From Salminus brasiliensis (Eukaryota; Chordata; Actinopteri; Characiformes; Bryconidae): 64,000 bases of DNA. Both the position numbers and the translations under genes were made by a program. Shown piece by piece: positions 37,626 through 50,991 of this stretch. Under the pieces are notes generated by a model, which was not told where the DNA came from, ran no database searches, and saw only the letters and a program-made list of their open reading frames with translations. Numbering within the stretch: the first letter of the stretch is position 1; every line of letters begins with the position of its first letter. Location of the stretch: contig NC_132896.1 of NCBI RefSeq assembly GCF_030463535.1, positions 26,818,709 to 26,882,708 on the forward strand, read 5' to 3'.

Positions 37626-38445
37626 GTGTGAGTGGCTTACTGGTTCAAGGGTGTCCGTAAGCGTGAGGCTTATGGGGGGAAGATATGTTTATGTCGGACA
37701 TGGAAAGGAAGCCTCCACAGTGCGCCAGTTAGTTTGAAAAGAACAGATGCAATGCTTTAGAATAGAGATGCATTTACAACAACTGCCAAATCCTTCACAT
37801 TGCACACCAGAAATGTGCATGTCATCTCAATTACTTCAGCACTGTTACTGTACAAGAATACACTGCAGTAAACATTCATGGTATAGTTTATGTCTGTCTC
37901 AAATCATGTACACATTTGAATTAGGGATGCACTGATATGGAAGTTGTGCGTCAGTTTGATTCTATTTGGTACTTTTTGTGTCTGGCTGTGCTGAAATATA
38001 AACATTTGTAAAAATGTAGAAATGTAGGCTAAATCTATTTGGATTAACGTTACAGAAAATGTGAAATTTATTGGTAGAGGATTATAAATATAGTAAAAAT
38101 GATAAAATGCAGATATACACAGTATTGGTTTGAAAAAATGGATTGCCTCACACCATTTAAGTTTAATAACTGCCAATATCATTTCCACAAAAATATTATC
38201 CTTAACTGAGAATTACATATTATTTAACAAATTACATATTATTTGTTATAACTGAAGTTTATCTGATTTATTTCTATTTCTGTTTTTTATGTTTTCTTTT
38301 ACTAAAGAAAATAAATATGCCTTATAAATAAATTATAAATGTCCCTAATAAATTTTAGTAAAATGAAGTAATTTAATGTTGACATTAGTCAAATTCACAA
38401 TTTGAGAGTTGGGAAGTTGGGTTTAACTAAAAACAGTTACTGATT
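37626..38445. other. Intergenic, no gene seen
   Basis: AT-rich. A small duplication (ACATATTATTTAACAAATTA, then ACATATTATTTGTTA) lies near 38215-38250. Confidence 0.5.
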
Positions 38446-38816
38446 GGGTTGGAGATGAAACCTGCAGGAAAATAGCTTTCCAAAAAGAAGATTGAAGACC
38501 ACTGCCTAAAAACAGTAACTGCCGTTTAATATCTTAGGTTTTTAACAATTGACTTATCTTATATACAAGTTTGTCAAATGCAGATGGTTTTACCCTGCAG
38601 TACACTCACTTTCAGCAAAACAGAAAAGGGAAACCTGCTCTTACAGCAGTTGTCTCCAATCCTGCTCCTGGAAAGCTACCGTCCCGCAGACTTTGGATCC
38701 ATCGTAGTATTGGTTTCAGAGCTCTTTGATTTGCGGAATGGGCTGTCTTAGATTTGGGTTAGAGATGAAACTTGCAGGAAAGTAGCTCTCCAAGAAGAAA
38801 ATTGGAGACCACTGCT
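38446..38816. repeat. Dispersed repeat present twice as direct copies
   Basis: A 61-bp unit occurs at 38446-38506 and again at 38756-38816 in the same orientation. It starts GGGTT(G/A)GAGATGAAAC and ends GACCACTGC(C/T), with about 85-90% identity by eye. Between them, CAGTTGTCTCCAATCCTGCT then CCTGGAAAGCTACC (38647-38682) is a partial inverted copy of the same module. The interval therefore probably contains two elements in tail-to-tail array. The family is common in fish and has no coding capacity. Confidence 0.7.
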
Positions 38817-40419
38817 CCACAGATTTCAACCCTGAGATCAAGCAGTTAACCAAATTATAGCACAGGTGAATTGGAGGTGTCCACACACTGGTGGTGAGTG
38901 AAGGAGGGACCAACACACCCATTATGCAAATAGATGGTGCCAGGAGCCAATGGGAAAGATGTTTTACTCAACAACGTTACACTGCCCAAACATAAGGTAA
39001 ACCCCACAGGGGACCATATTCCATGAAAACCACACAACAGGCTTAGTATTTACATTATTGTAGTTATAGTACATATAAACATAGCAAACCATTGTAAACG
39101 ATAAACGTCTTCAGAGTATTCAGAGATTTAGTATTTGACAGTTTCTCCAAAAAATTCAAAGCAGTTTAAAATACTGTGGCCTGAATGGCCAGCTAGTATG
39201 AATTGACCCAAGCTCTAATAATGTAGTCACACTAAATTCTGAACAGCCTCAAAGAATTGATCGTATGCTAAGTAACTCAGTTTGTATCTCAGCTCAGTTT
39301 ATCGAGTTCGTTTGACTTTATCAGCTTAAGTGATTCTATATTTAGGTCCTATCATTCAACTTCGGATGTGCTTCCTCAGAGTCAGAGTCAGAATCACGCC
39401 CCTGGATAAGGCATCAGGCCACCGCAGGGTTAAGTAATACATTTCTACATTACATTACAAGTAATTTCAGTACATTACATTTTGTTCGGTGCGAGAATCG
39501 GGAAAACAGGACCAAATACCACTTTGTTAATCACCTTTTCTAAGAATAATATAGGTTAAGAATAAGAATAATTAATAAATTAAGAATAATGTATGTATAT
39601 TTAATAGGACACCATGTAACAGTGTCAGAAAAAATTATAATGCATTATAATGGTACATTTTTGTTTCCAGAAATACAAGCAATATAAATATACCCTAAAA
39701 GGTACAACCTAGTCTTTAATGTTGAACATTTTTTTAGATGCACATTAGTACCTCATCATGACCTGGTTTTCAATAGACAAATTGAAGAGAAATCCTCAGC
39801 TTAGTTTGAAAATTAAGACTGTTTGAGAAAAATCTGTACACTTACATGTGTTTGGGTTCATTTTCTGGTATGTTTCTCTTTCTTTTCATCAAGCAACTTT
39901 ATTAGTCTGTGCTTTGCTGTCAAATGCACATGTAAGTGATCATAGACATATGATTATCCATATTCATATGCACTAATCCTTTCTAATTGTTCCCTTGGGT
40001 AAGAGCATTAAGTAGGTTCAGTGAGGTGACTTTGGTACAAAGAGAAGCATGCCCCCAGCTGGCCCGCCTAGGCATCAGACAGAGCCATGCGAGTTTCTTC
40101 CCTGCAGGAAACCCCCTTTTACATTTTACAAATAACCCTTGAACATAAACAGTAGGGGAACGTGGAATCAAAGGTCCAGAGTGCATTCACTTACTGCTTC
40201 AGTGCAGTAGACACTGTTTAACCCTTTCGTTTTTGGAATCTGTTCACTGCTCACTGCTCACTGTTTACAGTGGCGTTTCAGCCCACACCTTATAACCATT
40301 TCCCCTTATTAATTGCATGTATTTTGTGCCACCCTCTTCTCCTGTCCAAGTCCCTTTCTTCAGCCCTCCAGTCTGTGTTTGATATAGCTGGTTGTGTGTA
40401 TTTGCTCCTTCGCAGCCCC
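38817..40419. other. Intergenic, no gene seen
   Basis: AT-rich DNA. ACATTACA-type repeats lie near 39448-39482. A possible weak element lies at 40005-40110. No gene was recognised. Confidence 0.45.
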
Positions 40420-40830
40420 CTCGTCCCTTAGATTAGATTTCTCCTTTCTCATTACCAGTCTTAATAGACCCCTCCGACCTCATCCCAGCTCTAGATATTA
40501 TCTGACCCGTATAATTAATTAACTATAGTGCAAATATTATAGATTATTAAAAATAGCATAACTAATAGTGTAATATCTCAAGCTGTCGAGCTTAATAGTC
40601 AACATTGTCTTGGCTGCTCTTATCAGTAGGAGACACCCGGTCAGATTATTGATTTCTGGTCATTTTAACCGTCATCTGCCAGCGTGATGGGGAATTGTCA
40701 GGTTTTTACCACTCTGAGCTCATTTAAAATCGTTAGATTGTCGCCACTGCTTCCACTAAAGGCTGTCTTTTCTCAGACCCCTTTAAGAACACAATATTTT
40801 ATCCGCACAGCAAAATGACAGGGAACGTTA
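40420..40830. promoter_or_regulatory. Candidate conserved non-coding element, strong example
   Basis: GTATAATTAATTAACTATAG (40509), AGATTATTAAAAATAGC (40540), GCTTAATAGTCAACATTG (40589) and CAGATTATTGATTTCTGG (40642) form a dense core in complex sequence. No coding frame is seen. It lies about 3 kb upstream of the homeobox promoter. Confidence 0.45.
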
Positions 40831-41029
40831 CAGCGGCATTGTAAAGACAGAGAGGCAGTGTTCTCTAAAGAGCGCACGCTACTGTTCAGCTTACTGCTGG
40901 CTTCTCTACTTTGTCATTTGTTGCTGGAAAATATTTGGAAAAATACCTGCTTTCACCCACAACCCTTCAAGAGCACCAGTGTGGTCTAGTTCTGCTTCAT
41001 ACACGTAGGCATGTGTGAATGTGCACCTA

Positions 41030-41440
41030 CCTAAAGCCTGTCTGTCTGTCTTGTGAAGCAGGAGACAGTCCCCTTGTGGATGGACATTATTTGAGCTTCT
41101 AATTATTGTAATTATGATTCATTTGTGTGATCAGATTAATTCAATAATCAGGGGGTTGAGCGGAGCACATTAACCTTAATTAAGCTCATTAATGGCGCTG
41201 CAGCTTCTCCCCCAGTGTCTCAAGCCATGCCGCCTGGCTCAGTTCCAAGCTTGCGCTTTCGTTTTTTGATGCTCATGTAGACTCGGAGAAGAATGAATTA
41301 GTCTTCTGGTCATTTTTAACGGCCTGTGTGTTTGTGTTAACGTGGAGCCGTGTTTATACGCCATCTGTTTGATCTGCTGTGTGATGTTTCATTATCAGTC
41401 AGAGTGAAAAGAGGTGGAACATTGCATTTTTTCAATTAAT
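41030..41440. promoter_or_regulatory. Candidate conserved non-coding element, strong example
   Basis: TTCTAATTATTGTAATTATG (41097), CAGATTAATTCAATAATCAG (41132) and CCTTAATTAAGCTCATTAAT (41173) sit within 110 bp, followed by GC-balanced sequence (GGCGCTGCAGCTTC). It lies about 2 kb upstream of the promoter. No coding frame is seen. Confidence 0.5.
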
Positions 41441-41494
41441 GATAAAGATTTTAATTTCTGGTTACATTTTTCATCAATTTAATAATATTAATCA

Positions 41495-41525
<31 letters not shown>

Positions 41526-41535
41526 AAGAAGAAAA
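41495..41535. repeat. (AAG)n microsatellite
   Basis: About 13 AAG units. Translation gives an artificial poly-Lys run. Confidence 0.97.
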
Positions 41536-41989
41536 GGGTGACTGGTATTGAGCTGTTTCCAGGGACTTTTGTGCGAAAAGTGCAAAAAAGGTTAAGGGTC
41601 ATTATCGTTTCACTACAGTAATACAGAAGTGAAGGAAAAGGCCCTAAAAGGGTGCCATACAAGGTTGTGCCTGTGTGCAGGAAGAAGGTTTAAGCAGTTC
41701 GTGACCTATTAGAGGTTGTAAAACAGAGAGGGTTATTTGCATACAAATTGTGCTGCATAATTTGATTGAGCTGGGATGACAAGGGTGGAGGTTCAGGCAT
41801 TATGGGGCATTCGGTCATGTGGGCCAGTGTGTTATGTGGCTGAATGAGACATCATCACAGATGATATATCCATTCTTTGATTGAATTCCACATATAATAT
41901 TACTTTTGCGTACTTATCTAAAACAAACACCAGTAAATATCAGCTGAGATGATAATAAATAACCTGATTGCCAAGATCCCTTTTCAATT

Positions 41990-42515
41990 GCATTGAAAAC
42001 ATTGCATCCGTGTGTGGACGAATGCACAAATAAGCCTGTTTATTTTGGAGAGTGTGTGTGTCTATGTATCACTGCCATCAAGGTTGAAGATGTGATCTTT
42101 ATTATTCTGCCTTGCTGCCTGTAAAATCCCCTTATTTAGGACGAATTAAAAGTATTTTGGATCCTCTGATTAAACAAATCTCACATGCTCCCACTGTAAT
42201 GATGTATTGCTATATTTGACTGGCATTTATCCACCTTTTCAAACCATTATCTTTCAGTTTCCCAGCGCAGCAAAGCCCAGACCCTGTGGGCTGGAGAGTG
42301 AAAGCCCATTAAAGTCATTGTTTGGACACTCTGAAGCCGTGATTAAGAGCTAATAGGTATTAAATGAAAGCTTGGACCACAGCTCTCATGGGGCCGCTCA
42401 TGATGGGATAATCATGTTCATCCCCACTAAAATTACAGCTGATTGTTTTAGCCATTATTTTGCTCAACTTTTAATTTCTTCCCTCCAAAGGATCATTGCA
42501 CTCGGTAATTGCAAA
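41990..42515. promoter_or_regulatory. Candidate conserved non-coding element
   Basis: Complex sequence with GACGAATTAAAAG near 42140, GAGCTAATAGGTATTAAATG near 42347, CTAAAATTACAGCTGATTG near 42427 and CGGTAATTGCAAAG near 42503. No coding frame is seen. It is close to the promoter of the homeobox gene. Confidence 0.45.
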
Positions 42516-42734
42516 GATCTGCCCTTGTAGGCTGTGTGTCACCCACTCGACCTAGAAAATCCAATCTTGCTGGACTTGTTGGACTTGTTGGAGCAGGTCA
42601 TTTTTGGACTTTGTGGATTGAAAAGTAATGAATATTATGAAATCTATAAAACACTCAACAGATTTTCGTTAATTCTGCTTTTTTTTTTCCCCAAGATCTT
42701 TTTAATTAATGGAGAACGGAAACTGAGTTTGGGA

Positions 42735-42830
42735 TAATTGACGTGTTAATTAATTTGGCGTAATTGGGTAATTAGTTACTTTGATGCTTAACTTGCTAAT
42801 TGGTTGTTTTGCCATATAATTGGTTAATTG
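42735..42830 (+). promoter_or_regulatory. Homotypic cluster of TAATTG homeodomain sites
   Basis: Five TAATTG hexamers in the same orientation start at 42735, 42761, 42797, 42817 and 42825. The last four continue TAATTGG. A TTAATTAA (42746) and a TAATTA (42769) sit among them. At this base composition one TAATTG per about 2 kb per strand is expected. The cluster is about 0.6 kb upstream of the likely promoter of the NK1 homeobox gene. NK1-class homeodomains belong to the TAATT-binding type, so auto- or cross-regulation is a reasonable inference. Confidence 0.55.
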
Positions 42831-43079
42831 GATTGCGTTTGGGGTTATATTTTAAGGGTTTTTGAAATGTACAAAATAGTCTTTTGGGAAATGAACGGAA
42901 AAAACGTTGATTTACAGTAAAATGTGAAAAAATAGTTTCTTTCTATAAAACAGGTAAAAAAGTTTAAACAGTTTTGTGTAATAGAGGACAGACGAGTCCA
43001 TAATACTGATAAGACACCACAATACTGCATCAAATAAAATCTTAATTATGCTCGTTTGATTGCTGATATTTGTTTATGC

Positions 43080-43831
43080 ACGTGCACGAACCCTGTGCTG
43101 AAGAGTCCGCGAGCGGCCCCGCTTTTCTTTTCAGCTTTTCGCGCCACAATCATCAACCTCCCCTCGAGAGGCGAGGGAGGGAGAAAGGAAAAGGAGAAAT
43201 AAGCCTATTTAGTGACTTTCCACTCCAGTGGGCTTTAACGCAGGACGGGAGCTGACGGGCTGCGTAGATCACGGCGCGCATCATCGCTCACTCCGCCTCC
43301 GCTGCTCCTCCTGCTGCTGCTCCTGCTGCTCCTCTTGGCGCCCGCGCGCAGAGATAATCGGGCCATTAGAGGCGCGGGATTAATGCGCGGGATTAATTTG
43401 TAGCCAATTACGGCCCGCGGCGGAATATGAATGCGTAAATAAAGCGCTGTGTCTGCGACGTATGGGGGAAGGGGTTGGGAGGGGAGTTAAGCGCTAGGAA
43501 GCGCGTGACTTAAACGTATGGGGGGGTGGCGTGGGGGTCCTAAGGGGAGTTGGGGTGGTGGGGGTGGTTAAACCCCCCAAAAAGGAGCCGAGCAAGAGGG
43601 AGATCACCATCCAACCCGTGAGCTCTGAGCTCCTGGAGCGGCAGCGCGCAGAAACAGGTGCATCCCAGTATTTTACACACACACACACACACATTCAAAT
43701 ACACACACACACACTCTCTCTCTCATACAGATAGACACACACACACGCTTACAGCATCATCGCGAGCGCCATGCTTTCAGCGGAGTGAGTGCAAACAAAA
43801 AAAAAGAAAAAGAGGAGCGCGGGCGAAAGCC
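43080..43831 (+). promoter_or_regulatory. CpG-rich promoter and 5' leader of nkx1-1
   Basis: GC and CpG content rise sharply from about 43080. A perfect 13-bp tandem duplication (GCGCGGGATTAAT at 43372 and 43385) gives two GGATTA bicoid-type sites. A CCAAT box follows at 43404 and a TATA-like TAAATAAA at 43435. A start site near 43465 is therefore plausible, giving a leader of about 365 nt. The leader contains CA-repeats (43672-43750) and a five-codon upstream ORF at 43771-43788 with a good initiation context (GCCATGC). The start site is inferred from sequence only. Confidence 0.6.
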
Positions 43832-47116
<3,285 letters not shown>

Positions 47117-47338
47117 GAGAGACACGCGAGGGGGGTGGATTCAGGGGGATGTTTTGGGGGCAGCGGTGTGCTGTGTGGTGATATGGCACAGAGGGCGTAA
47201 TGTGGCGTCACTGGGCCATATTGATGTGTTTCTTAATAGTGTCCCCTCTTATCTGATGACCCAGAATACCTGAATCCACTCTGTAGGTAGATTTCGAGAT
47301 GGACTGGGTTCAGAGATGATGGGACATCAGGTAATAAA
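47117..47338 (+). other. nkx1-1: nkx1-1 3' UTR with candidate polyadenylation signal
   Basis: Follows the TGA at 47114-47116. The first AATAAA is at 47333-47338, about 217 nt downstream. No longer 3' UTR can be excluded. Confidence 0.5.
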
Positions 47339-47944
47339 ACAGTGGTCTGTCGGAACAGTAGTCTTTTAGAAGCCCTGAATGATGCATCTGTTATTATTGT
47401 TATTTTAGTCCTATTCAATACCTACTTCAGCTTATTTAGAAATGACCTCCAGCTCGTTGTTACCTTATTCTGGTCTGTTGCAGAAAAATGAAGGCAAAAA
47501 CTAATGCTGTAAAAAATGAATGTAATTGCCTGATGAGATGCAGGTCCTGTACTACCAAACCACTGTCCCGCGTAACTGTCCCACCGCACCAGACTGGGGT
47601 GGATGCAGATTGTGAGGGACGGTGTGTTGGTGAGATAGGACATGTATCTCACCAGACACACGTGATCGGTTTATTTGAGCTAATCTAAAACATGCACTGT
47701 TTGATTGTGAACGCAAAGACGCATAAACGCCGGAATAAGACGATAGAGGACGTTTCTCTGGTCTGGACTCGTTAATACGTTTTTACAGGGCTCAGAGAAG
47801 ACCACTGAGTTTCAAACTCGAGCCAACATTTAGACTGCGTTTACCTTCCATTTAAAGCCAGGGAAAGGCTCGGCTTTGGTGGTCGCCAAGATTAGTTACC
47901 TGATAACTGCCATTTATTTTAGTGAGAATTGCAAATTTCTTACA
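47339..47944. other. Intergenic, no gene seen
   Basis: Sequence between the putative nkx1-1 polyadenylation signal and a fold-back element. Short frames on both strands overlap, with no domain. Confidence 0.5.
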
Positions 47945-48155
47945 CTCCTAAAACATGAAGGTGCTACAAAGTAGAAGAACACTTCCATAAGTTTCGTAAA
48001 GAACCATTTTTGGAAAAGAGATGTGAGTGAGTGTGAAGAACATTCACGTGCAGTTCTTCACGCCTTTTGGTTAAATGGTTTTTCCACACATGTATTTATA
48101 CAAAAATGGTTCTGTATGGAACCAAAAGCAGCACCTTTGTTTTTAAGAGTTTATT
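47945..48155. mobile_element. Fold-back MITE
   Basis: ACTCCTAAAACATGAAGGTG then CTACAAAG (47945) is matched in inverse by CAGCACCTTTGTTTTTAAGAGT (48130-48152). Inner arms AAAGAACCATTTTTGG and ACAAAAATGGTTCTG also pair. It has no coding capacity. It is related in style to the element at 31085. Confidence 0.7.
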
Positions 48156-50991
48156 AACTTCTGTTAGGTCTAAACTGGCTGAAACATTGGCCTAAAACTG
48201 GACGTCTAAAGACGTTGTACGTCAGCCTGTGCTCACTGGGTAGTAAACATCAGCAGAAAGTGGACTGAATGAGTTGAAGGTGTTTCCTATTGCCTGATAT
48301 TACCTGATGCCCCAGAATTCCTGAATCCTCTCTCTAATAGCTCAGCACTCACTGACGGACTCCGGATGCTGCTTCCCACCTCTCTGATGTGGGGAAGCGG
48401 TTAATCAGTTGATGCTCTGATCTAAGGCACTTCTCTTAGCTTCCTCCTGTAAAGACTCCGCTGATAAGACTCGCTGAAGACTCCACAGTGCGGGAAGCTG
48501 GTCGGACAGCTGAAAACACACTGCTTCACACTTCTTCGACGCGCGAGGAGAGAAACGTGAAGGCGGGAGCACCTCTGCAGTGTCTCCTCATTTTTAATCG
48601 TTACAAACGTGCAGATTTTCTCTGGGTCAAGCTGTAAATATTCAGTAATCGCGAGTGTGTTTAGACTGATTTTGAATGCAAAAAAAAGAAGAAATAATTT
48701 AGTGGGAATAAAACAAACCATCGAGCAGCTCGTCTAACTGGAATGCTGTGGAGATGAATCGCGAAAGGTTTATCTGAGACTTTTTAAATGTTTAGGATTA
48801 TTTATTTCAGAATTTACACTCTGTTTCATTGTTTTGAAAAGAAAGTTTAAATAAAATCGACATTTTTTAAGAAATGCCTTTTTAGAAGCTGTTTCTCTGT
48901 GCACCTGAAATATCACCCAAATTTCTTTCAGTTTCAGCTGATTTTCATTCATTTTCGTTTTGTTGAATTGAATAACAGCAATTATTATTTTTGTTAGTAA
49001 TAATAATAGTAATAATAATAATACTTTTCTTTAAAATATGAGGTTTATACATTTGGCTTATATTTGCACATTATAAAAAATATTTTTAGTATGCATTTAT
49101 TATTATTAAGCAAATAAACACCGGACTTCTTATAATAATATCATATAAATAAATCATATAAAGTATATGGTATTTTTTTATTTTTAAAGGAAGACAGACC
49201 TCGGCATGATTTAGAAATCCTTATTTAAAGACACAGCAAAAAGATTTCATAAGGTAACATTTCATATCATTTCATGATTGGTTTGTTTTATTATTGAACC
49301 GTGTTCGTGGTCTGGTTGATTCTGCGGCAGCTAACTCTTCTACTTCTGCTCAGCTTTACTGTGATAAAATAATAAATTCAAGATTTAAAAATCGAATTCA
49401 ATTTTGATTTCTTTATCATTTTATCTGCAGTGTTTATTTGGCTATTTTTCTATGTCGTTTAATGTATGCTTTGCTAATTGTAGATGTCCTGGGATACAGA
49501 GGAGGCTAATCGACTGTTTATTCTGTTTACATTTATTTCATTGTTCGTTTAGTTAAACGCAGCCATTAAACTTCTGATAGTCGATACGTCCACATATACA
49601 GGGCTTCACTTTCAGCTATGATTATATATTTAACAAAGGTATAAAATAAAATAAAATACTACCTAAAAACTACCTAACATATTTAACTGCTTAACTACTT
49701 CAGAGATTCTGCTGGTTTCAGCATTGATTTGAAAATTGGAATTAGGCTTTATTAGTACCATAAAATGAAGCTACACTGGAAATTTGGTTATGATGTGAAC
49801 ATATGCACAATTTCTCTAAATACGTTTTATTATGGCTTATTTTTTAAATGTCATGAAAAGAAGTGTATGTCATGCTGTTTTATTTAAATTAAAAAACACA
49901 TCGTAATAAATCATTTAATATTGATACACATTGAACAAATCTGAGAGTTTTAGAGTCGGTTTCTCTCGGTTATTCGGTCTCACTCCAGCCTCTTTTGGAC
50001 CGATTAAAACATTTTAAGACTTGGTCAGTGAGCTTTCCCTTGAGTACAGCTGCACAAGTCTACTGTTCATTGATGGCTGTGATGTTCTGCTTTTTCTGGA
50101 GCTGCTTTAGATTTAAAGATTTAGGAAATACCAACCTACATTTAGGCATAAAGTACTAAATCAGATCACCTTCTCTCATATATGAACATGAACTCATTTT
50201 ATACACTTACTTCTCCAGCATTGGTGTGAAACAGAAATTCTATTTTCAATACTGTTAATAATTATCAAATATTAATTTATTACAGTTACTTGCACAATAA
50301 ACCACCCAAGGAAATGCCCAGCTTTAACTAAACAACGAAATATGAATTTATTTTCTTTCACCTCCCAACATTAAGACCTGAGGACTTTTGTTCTTCTTTG
50401 ACTTGGAGCTCGATGTTTAGAAGGCATCACAGCATACAGTTAAGGCTCAGATCACAGAGATAACACACAAAATATTAATAAACGAAATAAAAGAAAATCT
50501 TCAGCCTAGTATTAAATAAGGCATTGTTCAAAATTACAAACATAACTGATTCATTATAAAGTGTACATTTACAGTAACACAGAAAAGCCCTGGTTCACTG
50601 ACATCTGGGTATTCTTTAAAAATGCTACACACACAACAAAGCTTATTACACTGTCAGACCTTCTGTCTTTAAATCAGAACTTTATATAACGCAACATTAT
50701 TTCAGTATTTTAGTATTTTAGTAACAAAAGAGGGTGCTGATACTTTGCTCAACTGTAGTCAAACACCACACACCCACAGCTGCAGGGTTTCACAATTAGC
50801 AGTTCATAAAATCATAAATTATTAAAGCACAGTATCAAGAAGTATAAAATCATGTTCAGCTTCTAAACATTAAAAAATGTGCCAAGTTCTCTGAATGTGT
50901 ATGTTGGTTTATACAAGTCTGAAATTAAATTACACTTCATTTGATGATAAATAAAAACAGCAGTGCCGAGGACAGGATGTCACACTGCATC
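48156..50991. other. Intergenic between convergent nkx1-1 and uvssa
   Basis: AT-rich DNA. It probably includes the uvssa 3' UTR at its right end, where minus-strand AATAAA signals occur (TTTATT on the + strand at 50348 and 50276). An interspersed TAATAATAA tract lies near 48997-49023. No gene is seen. Confidence 0.5.

Noticed and set aside
42534..42737. 67-codon open frame close to the nkx1-1 promoter
   Set aside because: No domain. It overlaps the AT-rich TAATTG cluster and lacks splice context linking it to nkx1-1.
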